Source of the DNA: CAZAMT01 sp964486145
GTDB lineage: Bacteria; Bacteroidota; Bacteroidia; Bacteroidales; JAAAOM01
Length of the DNA stretch: 5,836 nucleotides
Reading direction: 5' to 3'
Assembly: GCA_964486145.1 (NCBI GenBank)
Contig: CAZAMT010000268.1
Location: 1 to 5,836, forward strand
Shown piece after piece: positions 1-5,835 of this stretch. Position 1 is the first letter of the stretch, and every line of letters begins with the position of its first letter. The position numbers and the translations under genes are program-made. The notes under the pieces were generated by a model that was not told the origin of the DNA, made no database searches, and saw only the letters and a program-made list of their open reading frames with translations.

Positions 1-162
1 ATTGAGCGTAATCGCTCAATTTGGGTATTTGGTCAACCGGAACAACAGGTTGAGTTGTGCAATGCAATAAATGATGTTTTTGAAACGAATATTATTTATG
101 AGGAGATTCCGGTTGATGCTTTCACAAAAAACAGGCAGCAGGCAGGCTTCACCAATCTTTGA
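1..162 (+). CDS. 3' end of a plus-strand gene, possibly NmrA-like NAD(P)-binding protein (partial)
   Basis: Frame 1 is open from the window edge to a TGA at 160-162, giving the last 53 residues of a protein whose start lies outside the window. The segment contains an acidic helix (EQQVELCNAINDVFE), a short strand and the stretch IIYEEIPVDAF. From memory, this order resembles the C-terminal part of NmrA-like atypical short-chain dehydrogenases, where a helix is followed by a strand such as 'v-Y-e-e-v-p' and an acidic/aromatic turn. The match is weak and no catalytic or nucleotide-binding motif is present in the visible part. After the TGA, frame 3 continues as AGRLHQSLSEMVRYFKES to a TAA at 201-203. 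That looks like the missing final helix of the same family, so the gene may carry a one-base frameshift near 150. The hairpin at 221-250 lies downstream and may end its transcript. That a coding end is present is moderately sure; the family is not. Confidence 0.45.
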   Translation: MERNRSIWVFGQPEQQVELCNAINDVFETNIIYEEIPVDAFTKNRQQAGFTNL

Positions 163-220
163 GTGAAATGGTGAGGTATTTCAAAGAATCAAATGAAAGC
201 TAACATTTGTGAGCAAACAA

Positions 221-250
221 AAAGGCTGTCCGTCATTACGAACAGCCTTT
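221..250 (-). terminator. Rho-independent terminator, probably bidirectional
   Basis: AAAGGCTGT (221-229) pairs perfectly with ACAGCCTTT (242-250). After a C/A mismatch (230/241), three more pairs (231-233 with 238-240) close a CATT tetraloop. Read on the minus strand, the hairpin is followed by a T-rich run (TTTTTGTTTG), the classic intrinsic terminator form. It starts 37 nt past the stop of the minus-strand RRM gene, so that gene is its main client. On the plus strand the T run is short (only the three Ts of the stem), but the hairpin also sits just after the partial gene at the window start, so it may work in both directions between convergent genes. Confidence 0.8.
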
Positions 251-287
251 GACATTTAAACGTCTCTGAAGCTTAACAAGCTATATA

Positions 288-581
288 TTACCTTTCTCTC
301 TGGAATTGTCGCCTTCTGCGGTTGTTATTCGAATTTTCCTCTCGTGGTTTGGCCATGGTAACTCTTATTTCACGGCCCATTAATTCTGATCCGTTTAAAT
401 CTTCAATGGCCTGGTTTGCTTCGGTGTCTTCAGCCATTTCAACAAATCCGAAACCCCGGCTTCGCCCGGTTTCACGGTCCATTACAACTTTTGCAGATGT
501 AACTTCTCCGAATTCTTCAAAAGCTTCTCGTAAATTGTCGTCTTTTACTTTGTAATTCAGGTTGCCAACGTAAATGTTCAT
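288..581 (-). CDS. Small single-RRM RNA-binding protein
   Basis: This 97-residue protein is almost entirely one RNA recognition motif. RNP2 is IYVGNL at residues 3-8, and RNP1 is RGFGFVEM at 42-49 with the two RNA-stacking aromatics of the GFGF core. The fold order fits beta-1, helix 1 (about 16-24), beta-2 (27-34), beta-3 (RNP1), helix 2 (54-63) and beta-4 (70-77). Residues 79-97 form a basic, Asn/Arg-rich tail (NNNRRRRQ) that probably adds non-specific RNA affinity. The family is widespread in Bacteroidota and Cyanobacteria. In Bacteroides thetaiotaomicron, RRM proteins are reported to act as global post-transcriptional regulators that influence polysaccharide-utilisation genes. The start at 581 places RNP2 at the very N-terminus, as usual, and no Shine-Dalgarno is visible. 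It is cytosolic, monocistronic, divergent from the glycosidase genes, and ends at the hairpin at 221-250. The RNA target cannot be told from the sequence. Confidence 0.93.
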   Translation of the reverse strand: MNIYVGNLNYKVKDDNLREAFEEFGEVTSAKVVMDRETGRSRGFGFVEMAEDTEANQAIEDLNGSELMGREIRVTMAKPREENSNNNRRRRQFQRER

Positions 582-690
582 AATGATTAAATTTGAAAAG
601 TAAATAAAATGGATAAATGTTAATTATTGAATGATTATAAATTACTAATACCTGATTTTATTGGAGTGTATAACAGAATGTAATGCATTG

Positions 691-712
691 TATGTTACCG
701 TCATGGTACATA
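691..712. repeat. Imperfect inverted repeat (hairpin or operator candidate)
   Basis: TATG (691-694) and TACC (696-699) pair with GGTA (705-708) and CATA (709-712), with one bulged T at 695 and a five-base loop GTCAT. Eight pairs with two G/C pairs at the loop end are more order than the AT-rich surroundings would suggest, but chance cannot be excluded. It lies about 110 nt upstream of the RRM start and 135 nt upstream of the fucosidase start. It could be an operator or a structured element in the RRM leader. No known riboswitch or regulator site was recognised. Confidence 0.3.
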
Positions 713-809
713 AAAGTGAGTTCGATGAGTAGAATACTGACATAGGGTTGTCTCTCTGTTTTATATATTTAAAGATACAACATTTTTTTATTATGCAATC
801 GTAAATATG

Positions 810-834
810 ATCAAATATACTATTGAATCAAATA
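810..834 (+). repeat. Direct repeat ATCAAATA, 17-nt period, upstream of the fucosidase
   Basis: ATCAAATA occurs at 810-817 and again at 827-834, with starts 17 nt apart, ending 13 nt before the ATG at 848. Such spacing is between one and two helical turns and could be paired half-sites for a regulator or part of the core promoter. In DNA this rich in A and T, an eight-base repeat can arise by chance. Confidence 0.2.
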
Positions 835-847
835 AAACTTTAAAAAA

Positions 848-1936
848 ATGAATTTAAACCGACGAGATTTTCTTAAGACAACATCCATAGGTAGTCTTTC
901 CCTGACCTTGCCGATTAGAGAGGTTGCTGCAAAAAATAAATTAAATGAAAACGCAGATACAAAACCAACACAGGAACAACAAGAATGGATGGATTTGAAA
1001 TTCGGAATGTTTATCCATTTCGGAATAAATACCTATTATGATACTGAATGGAGTGATGGTACCCTGGATCCGGCAAAATATAATCCTGCCGAGCTGGATA
1101 CCGACCAGTGGTGCCGGGTGGCGAAAGAAGCAGGCATGACCTACGTAGTGCTCGTGACCAAACACCATGACGGATTTTGCAACTGGCCCACATCCTACAC
1201 GACGTATTCAGTTCGGTCGACACCATTTAACAATGATTTGGTGGGGCAACTTGTGGCATCAGCCCGAAAGTACGGCCTTAAAGTCGGATTTTATTATTCG
1301 TTATGGGATCGTCATGAACCAACACATGATCTCGATGAACATGCATACGTGCAGTTTATGAAAAACCAGTTAAGAGAACTACTGGCAAACTACGGGGAAG
1401 TTATTGAACTGTGGTTTGATGGCTTTTGGAAGAAGCAACAATCCGGATGGAAAACAGCCTCTGGTGAGCATGCACCTCCAGAACAGTTTGTTAAATCCTG
1501 GCGCTTTGAAGGTGCTTTCCGATGGCAGATGGATCATATCTATCAGTTTGTGAAAGAATTACAACCCCGCTGTCTCGTAATGAATAATGCTACTACCCGT
1601 TATCCGGGAGTTCCCCTTCATCCGGTGGATATTTTATCAGGGGAGAAAGCAACGGAGGTTAGCCATTACAAACGTGTGTGGGATTGGTTGGGAAAACCGA
1701 AGTATTTCCCTATGCAAATTGAAACGACCATGTCACAAAGAGGCAAAGAGCAGTTTACAAGTGGCAGTTGGTTCTGGCATGACTGGGATCATTCTGTTGC
1801 ATCGAAAGAGCAAATACAAGGATGGCTAAAAACCGCCGGCAAAATGAATGCTAACTTATTATTAAATGTCGGACCGATGGCTAATGGAAAATTACGGCCG
1901 GAAGATGTTGACGTGTTAAGTAAGGTAAGTGAATAG
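848..1936 (+). CDS. Exported alpha-L-fucosidase, GH29, short C-terminus
   Basis: This 362-residue retaining exo-alpha-L-fucosidase would remove terminal L-fucose from glycans. The N-terminus carries a Tat signal: NRRDFLK with twin Arg at 5-6, a moderately hydrophobic stretch (11-23) and a likely cut after VAA at 28. The GH29 barrel follows. HFG at 57-59 and KHHDGF at 105-110 are fucose-binding motifs, YYSLWD lies at 149-154, ELWFDG at 187-192 has D191 as the nucleophile, and LLLNVGP at 337-343 is the last barrel strand. E292 (in QIETTMSQ) is a candidate acid/base, but this is inference because that residue varies between subfamilies. The HHDGFCNW form suggests a GH29-B-like branch of narrower linkage specificity, which is uncertain. 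The protein stops in the final helix (VDVLSKVSE), so it lacks the usual end of that helix and any beta-sandwich domain; relatives are commonly 430 residues or more. The GH42 gene follows after 58 nt, suggesting joint action on fucosylated galactosides. Confidence 0.92.
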   Translation: MNLNRRDFLKTTSIGSLSLTLPIREVAAKNKLNENADTKPTQEQQEWMDLKFGMFIHFGINTYYDTEWSDGTLDPAKYNPAELDTDQWCRVAKEAGMTYVVLVTKHHDGFCNWPTSYTTYSVRSTPFNNDLVGQLVASARKYGLKVGFYYSLWDRHEPTHDLDEHAYVQFMKNQLRELLANYGEVIELWFDGFWKKQQSGWKTASGEHAPPEQFVKSWRFEGAFRWQMDHIYQFVKELQPRCLVMNNATTRYPGVPLHPVDILSGEKATEVSHYKRVWDWLGKPKYFPMQIETTMSQRGKEQFTSGSWFWHDWDHSVASKEQIQGWLKTAGKMNANLLLNVGPMANGKLRPEDVDVLSKVSE

Positions 1937-1994
1937 GTATTATTAAAAAATTTGAACCAATTGCTGTTTATATAATGAACTAAATCTTAATAAC

Positions 1995-4103
1995 ATGCTT
2001 TATAAAAGAACTTTAAGTATTTATTTAAGGCTATTAGGCTGCATATTTATTACTGTTTTGATTCCTTCCGGTTTGATAGCACAAAATTACATCGGACAAA
2101 AAAAATTGTATTATGGTTGTGCTTACTATCCCGAAGCATGGGGGCTCCAAACCGTTGACGAGGATATTGCCCGCATGAAAGAACTCAACATGAATGTAAT
2201 GCGAATAGCGGAGTTCTCATGGGTTGTAATGGAGCCGGTGGAAGGCCAATTTCGTTTTGATTGGTTGCATCAGGTAATCGACAAGCTCCACAATAATGGT
2301 ATTGAGGTGGTTCTTGGCACTCCTACTGCTACACCACCGACATGGATGGCTGAAAAATACCCGGAAATTTTTGTCGTTGATGAAACAGGACAACGACGAA
2401 CCCATGGTGCCCGTCGCAATTGTAGTTATACCAATGAGATTTACCGTGAAAAAAGCCGAATCATCGTTGAAAAAATGGCTAAGGAGTTCGGAAAAAAGCC
2501 AGGTGTGATTGGTTGGCAAACAGATAACGAGTTTCATTTAACATCTGATTACAGCCAAACAACAGAAAAACGTTGGCACGATTGGTTAAAAAACAGGTAT
2601 GGTAGTATCGATGAAATCAATGAAAAATGGAATCTGAATCTTTGGAGCCAGAGATATAATAATTTTGAGCAAATCCCGATGCCCCGATCCGGTATATGGC
2701 ATCATCCATCGCTGCAAATGGCATGGTACCGTTTTACAAATGACATGGTTGACGAATATCAGGACATTCACCTGGAAGCCATACGAAAATATTCAGATTT
2801 ACCAATAACACACGATGGTATGCCCGGGCAGCGGACCAACTACGTGCAACTTTTCGATGATCTTGATTTTATGGCGGTAAACAATTACCATAGTTTTGAA
2901 GCATACGACCGCATCCAGAGTAACTACGATCGCATGCGCGGATATCATCAGGGATTTCACTGGCTGTTTGAAACGGCACCCAATTATTCCGGGGGTGGTA
3001 AAAAAGGCAATACCTGGTTTTTACATCAACCCGAAGGAAGCATGCAAGCAGCTATGTGGATGAACTATGGCCTTGGCGGACAGGGTACGATGTTTTGGCT
3101 TTGGCGACAGCATTGGGCCGGACAGGAAATGCCGCATGGTTCCATAATCTCATCCTGGGGTAAACCGGCTGCCAATTACAATGATTTAAAAGAATTGGGT
3201 AAACAACTTCAGTTGACCAGTGATTTTTTGATGGAAAACCCTGTGATACAGGCAGAAGCAGCTATTTTTTGGAGCCATGAAAACCTCAAAGGCTTAACCA
3301 TTGAAGAATATGCAAATGGCATGAAGTACTACAATGACTGGACATATCGGTTTTACCTACCCATTGCCGATGCTCAGGTACATCGTGATGTGATCCACGA
3401 GTTTACTGATATATCTCAGTATAAATTATTGATGATTCCCATGATGCCTTATGTTCCAATGCAATTACAAGACAGGTTACAGGATTGGGTTATCAATGGA
3501 GGTATACTCCTGGTTGGACCAATGACAGGTTACCGAACCGAAGAATGGACCGGGTTTAAGCAGCATGCTATGGGTGAAATGGCAGAATGGATGGACATTG
3601 AGGTAGATTCAAGAATACCCATCGGAACCGTCCGGCGTCCGGCTGAAATACCGGTTCTGCTCAATTTTGAAAAAGGATTGATGACAGAATCACCTGAAGC
3701 ATCACTTTGGAGCGAGGCATTATCAACGGATGGAGGCAGCATCCTGGCTTTTTATAAGAATGGAATGCATGATGGTAAACCTGCCATCATTGAAAACCGG
3801 GTAGGACAGGGCAAAGTGGTGTTGCTTGGCACTGATCCCGGTGAAAAAGCTTATCAGAAACTGGTTTTAAAATATGCGGATGAAGCCGGCGTTAAACCAC
3901 TTTCAGGTGTGGTTAAAGATGTGGTCATTTCGCCCAGAAAAGGCCCGTCAGGAGATGGATACGTTATTGTAAACATCAGCAATCAGGAAAAGGAAATCAA
4001 TTTGGATGTCAATGGATATGAGGATTTACTCCGTCAGAAAAAAATGAAAACTAATGGAAAATTGTCTTTAGGGCCGTACGATTTTTTTATTCTTAGAAAA
4101 TAA
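1995..4103 (+). CDS. Exported beta-galactosidase, GH42
   Basis: This 702-residue retaining beta-galactosidase would release terminal beta-D-galactose. Residues 1-29 form a Sec signal peptide (K4/R5, hydrophobic 13-29, likely cut after LIA at 29), so the enzyme is periplasmic or surface-exposed. The A-domain barrel runs from about 38 to 400. It begins with YYGCAYYPEAW, followed by RIAEFSWVVMEP at 70-81. GWQTDNEFH (173-181) holds the acid/base E179, and HWLFETAPNYSGG (322-334) holds the nucleophile E326. The FWLWRQHWAGQEMPHG stretch (367-382) is the GH42 signature after the nucleophile. A trimerisation-like middle domain follows (about 415-630, with a flavodoxin-like strand GGILLVGPMTGY), then a small beta domain to the end (about 640-702). 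Length is normal for the family. The Cys cluster that binds zinc in some GH42 enzymes, just after the NE motif, is absent here. It lies 58 nt after the fucosidase and 36 nt before the kinase fusion on the same strand. Exact substrate (galactan, fucosylated or milk/mucin-type glycan) cannot be told. Confidence 0.93.
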   Translation: MLYKRTLSIYLRLLGCIFITVLIPSGLIAQNYIGQKKLYYGCAYYPEAWGLQTVDEDIARMKELNMNVMRIAEFSWVVMEPVEGQFRFDWLHQVIDKLHNNGIEVVLGTPTATPPTWMAEKYPEIFVVDETGQRRTHGARRNCSYTNEIYREKSRIIVEKMAKEFGKKPGVIGWQTDNEFHLTSDYSQTTEKRWHDWLKNRYGSIDEINEKWNLNLWSQRYNNFEQIPMPRSGIWHHPSLQMAWYRFTNDMVDEYQDIHLEAIRKYSDLPITHDGMPGQRTNYVQLFDDLDFMAVNNYHSFEAYDRIQSNYDRMRGYHQGFHWLFETAPNYSGGGKKGNTWFLHQPEGSMQAAMWMNYGLGGQGTMFWLWRQHWAGQEMPHGSIISSWGKPAANYNDLKELGKQLQLTSDFLMENPVIQAEAAIFWSHENLKGLTIEEYANGMKYYNDWTYRFYLPIADAQVHRDVIHEFTDISQYKLLMIPMMPYVPMQLQDRLQDWVINGGILLVGPMTGYRTEEWTGFKQHAMGEMAEWMDIEVDSRIPIGTVRRPAEIPVLLNFEKGLMTESPEASLWSEALSTDGGSILAFYKNGMHDGKPAIIENRVGQGKVVLLGTDPGEKAYQKLVLKYADEAGVKPLSGVVKDVVISPRKGPSGDGYVIVNISNQEKEINLDVNGYEDLLRQKKMKTNGKLSLGPYDFFILRK

Positions 4104-4139
4104 TCTGATATCTTTAGCTTTCCATATAAAATAAAACAG

Positions 4140-5489
4140 ATGTTCGAAAATATTAAAACCAAAGTACTTCTTGAGGAAAATCTGGAAAATACCCGCAAGC
4201 GGTTTCATGATAAAAAAATCGTTTTTTGTTCAGGCTGCTATGATATCCTGCAATCCGGGCATGCCGTGTTTTTCAATCAGTGCAAAGCATTTGGAGATAT
4301 TCTCATTGTTGGAGTAGGAAGGGATTCCGTTATTGAGAAACTGAAAGGACCTTCACGTCCGGTTAACCCGGAAAACAACCGTTTATATCTGGTTGCAGCC
4401 ATGCATGACGTTGATTATGCAGTTCTGAACGGTCCGGAAATTCGGGAAGGGAAAATTGATTTCGGAAGTATCGTTGAGAAATTAAAACCGGACTATTTTG
4501 TGCTCAATGATGATGATTCAGCCATCAAAGAGAAGACTGCCCTGTGCGATAGCGTGGGTACGGAAATAAAATATGTGTCGCGGGTAGTACCACCCGAATT
4601 GGAAGCAACGTCTACAACGAGAATCATTGATAAAATCAATTTTAAATACCGTGCTCCTTTACGAATTGATTTTGCCGGTGGCTGGACGGATGTGCCATAC
4701 ATTATGGGAGAGAAAATCGGTTATGTTTCCAACGTAGCCATAAAACCGTTGATTGAATATAAAAACGGACAATTTAATTTTTCAGGTTATCCCAGAGGGA
4801 GTGGATTGAGTACATCAACAGCAGTGAAATTACTTGAGATGGTCTCGGCAAAAAATTATAATGCGGATTCCAAAACGCTTGGTCAAATTGGTGAAGATTT
4901 GTTTAACCTTGAAAATAAGGAACTCAACTGGGCCATTGGCCGACAGGACCAATATTCCATTGTTTTTGGCGGATTCAGTTGTTTTGAATTCGGACCGGAT
5001 TATGCCAAACGGCTTGATATTGAAATTCCAAAAGAAACGCTTGAAGATTTTAAAAAACATATTTTATTGCTGCATACCGGTGTTTCACGAAACGCCCAAC
5101 TTGCTGTTGAACAGGTGTATCAGAACCATCGCACCCCGGAAGGTCAGGATGCCCTGGATAAACTCGCGAAACTTGGAAAACTTTTTACAGAAGCATTGAT
5201 TAATAAAGATTTTGAGCGCTGTGCCAACGTTATGGAACAGAATTTCATGGCGCAGATTCAATTAGCATCGGCCACTACCTCCGCAAGTTTGACGCGTATG
5301 TATGAATTTGCCAAGACCCATGGATCACTTGGAGGTAAAATTGCAGGCGCCGGTGGAGGAGGGGCTTTCATTTTTTATACCGATGATGTTAACTATTTGA
5401 AAAATGCCATGAAAAAAGAATTTGTGGATTGTTTTGAAATAGATTTTGACTTTCATTACAAGGATATTAAGACATTGAACAAGGTATAA
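4140..5489 (+). CDS. Bifunctional nucleotidyltransferase (RfaE2-like) / GHMP sugar kinase (HddA/fucokinase-like) fusion
   Basis: This 449-residue cytosolic protein has two domains. Residues ~26-168 resemble the HldE/RfaE2 nucleotidyltransferase: SGCYDILQSGH (31-41), GDILIVGVGRDS (52-63), LKGPSRPVNPENNR (68-81) and the end motif STTRIIDKI (158-166). The normal HxGH reads QxGH (Q38, H41). Residues ~169-449 are a GHMP kinase. Motif 1 is APLRIDFAGGWTDVP (172-186), motif 2 is RGSGLSTSTA (219-228, ATP loop), GRQDQY (267-272) carries the likely catalytic base D270, and motif 3 is GGKIAGAGGGGAF (398-410). The closest known kinases are D-glycero-D-manno-heptose-7-phosphate kinase HddA and the kinase half of fucose-salvage enzyme Fkp. 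By inference the protein phosphorylates a sugar and then makes an NDP-sugar. The substrate could be L-fucose (suggested by the neighbouring fucosidase), galactose or a heptose; none is proven. HldE instead joins a PfkB kinase to this nucleotidyltransferase in the opposite order. The motif 1 to motif 2 gap is about 35 residues, shorter than usual. Confidence 0.85.
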   Translation: MFENIKTKVLLEENLENTRKRFHDKKIVFCSGCYDILQSGHAVFFNQCKAFGDILIVGVGRDSVIEKLKGPSRPVNPENNRLYLVAAMHDVDYAVLNGPEIREGKIDFGSIVEKLKPDYFVLNDDDSAIKEKTALCDSVGTEIKYVSRVVPPELEATSTTRIIDKINFKYRAPLRIDFAGGWTDVPYIMGEKIGYVSNVAIKPLIEYKNGQFNFSGYPRGSGLSTSTAVKLLEMVSAKNYNADSKTLGQIGEDLFNLENKELNWAIGRQDQYSIVFGGFSCFEFGPDYAKRLDIEIPKETLEDFKKHILLLHTGVSRNAQLAVEQVYQNHRTPEGQDALDKLAKLGKLFTEALINKDFERCANVMEQNFMAQIQLASATTSASLTRMYEFAKTHGSLGGKIAGAGGGGAFIFYTDDVNYLKNAMKKEFVDCFEIDFDFHYKDIKTLNKV

Positions 5490-5506
5490 TATATAAACAT
5501 TACATC

Positions 5507-5737
5507 ATGGACAACAATCTAATAAACGTTTATACCGGTTCGGAAATCACAGTTCACTTGTTGAAAAGTGAACTGGAAAAAATCGGTGTACCATCCATTA
5601 TCAAGGATAAATTTAAGTCTGGAATCTCTGCGGGATTTGGCACAGGGGTGCCTTCTGCCATTGATTTATTCATTGATGAAAATGATTTGGAAAAAGCAAA
5701 ACCTTTGATTGAAGAATTTAAACGGGTCAACGAATAA
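5507..5737 (+). CDS. DUF2007 family small protein (putative signal-transducing protein)
   Basis: This 76-residue soluble protein matches the DUF2007 pattern: a first strand and turn (INVYTGSEI, 6-14), a helix (15-27, HLLKSELEKIG), a strand (VPSIIKDKF, 28-36), a glycine-rich segment (GISAGFGTGVPSAIDLFI, 39-56) and a last helix (DLEKAKPLIEEF, 60-71). The family forms a small alpha/beta, ACT-like or ferredoxin-like fold. Its Pfam description as a signal-transducing protein is putative, and no biochemical role is established. Length is normal for the family. The start at 5507 lies 17 nt after the kinase fusion, so it is likely the last gene of the same transcript. It has no signal peptide or membrane segment. 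Such proteins are common as free-standing small genes in Bacteroidota, so a link to sugar metabolism is only positional. Confidence 0.85.
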   Translation: MDNNLINVYTGSEITVHLLKSELEKIGVPSIIKDKFKSGISAGFGTGVPSAIDLFIDENDLEKAKPLIEEFKRVNE

Positions 5738-5766
5738 ATTGACTGCGGCAATTGAGGTTTTACTTT

Positions 5767-5835
5767 TTAAAACTCCTTCACGTTCCGCTTGCCCCGGTGA
5801 TTCGCAACCGCACACTGTCGCAGTATCTTTAGCGC
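5767..5835 (-). CDS. Possible 3' end of a minus-strand gene (partial, unrecognised)
   Basis: On the minus strand a frame is open from the window edge and ends at a TAA (complement of 5767-5769), coding for 22 residues that read ALKILRQCAVANHRGKRNVK plus EF. The basic tail and the clean stop 29 nt past the convergent DUF2007 gene are what one expects of a gene end, and the DNA here is richer in G and C than the spacer. Other frames are also open over this short length, including a plus-strand one ending at a TAG at 5829-5831 (HVPLAPVIRNRTLSQYL) and a longer minus-strand one. No family was recognised, so this is a guess about where a gene might end. Confidence 0.25.
   Translation of the reverse strand, partial: ALKILRQCAVANHRGKRNVKEF

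Larger units (their letters stand above)
582..847. promoter_or_regulatory. AT-rich divergent intergenic region with promoters for the RRM gene and the glycosidase cluster
   Basis: This 266-nt stretch has no credible ORF and separates the minus-strand RRM gene from the plus-strand fucosidase. It must hold promoters for both. Matches to the Bacteroidota consensus (TTTG, about 19-20 nt, TAnnTTTG) are poor. The best minus-strand candidate is ATTG (complement of 796-799), an 18-nt gap, then TATCTTTA (complement of 770-777), which would leave a long 5' leader of about 180 nt on the RRM mRNA. The best plus-strand -7 box is TACTATTG at 818-825, with no good -33 partner. Other structure includes an imperfect hairpin at 691-712, the palindrome AATGCATT at 682-689, and a direct repeat ATCAAATA at 810-817 and 827-834 just before the fucosidase start. 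The role of the region is certain in general; none of the individual boxes is. Confidence 0.5.

Noticed and set aside
322..555. A 77-codon plus-strand ORF opposite the RRM gene
   Set aside because: It is fully antisense to a clear RRM domain, is Ser-rich with no recognisable motif, and has no promoter or start context of its own.
588..595. TAAATTTG as a Bacteroidota -7 promoter box on the plus strand
   Set aside because: The sequence matches TAnnTTTG, but there is no TTTG at the right distance upstream, and it lies about 250 nt from the fucosidase start.
812..819. Minus-strand TATATTTG (complement of CAAATATA) as the RRM gene -7 box
   Set aside because: The box itself matches, but the only nearby TTTG (complement of 829-832) is 9 nt away rather than about 19-20.
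2031..2042. Lipobox-like LLGC (residues 13-16) in the beta-galactosidase signal
   Set aside because: The Cys sits at the start of the hydrophobic stretch, with R12 just before it, so the core before the Cys would be too short. An ordinary Sec peptide cut after residue 29 fits better.
2217..2537. A 106-codon minus-strand ORF inside the beta-galactosidase gene
   Set aside because: It is antisense to the conserved catalytic barrel of GH42, with no recognisable domain.
4834..5199. A 121-codon plus-strand ORF inside the kinase fusion gene
   Set aside because: It lies in another frame of a strongly motif-supported GHMP kinase and shows no family features; an overlap product is not needed to explain it.
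5754..5774. Hairpin GTTTTA/TAAAAC after the DUF2007 gene as a terminator
   Set aside because: The stem is only six pairs, nearly all A/T, with no good U tract after it. It is too weak to call.
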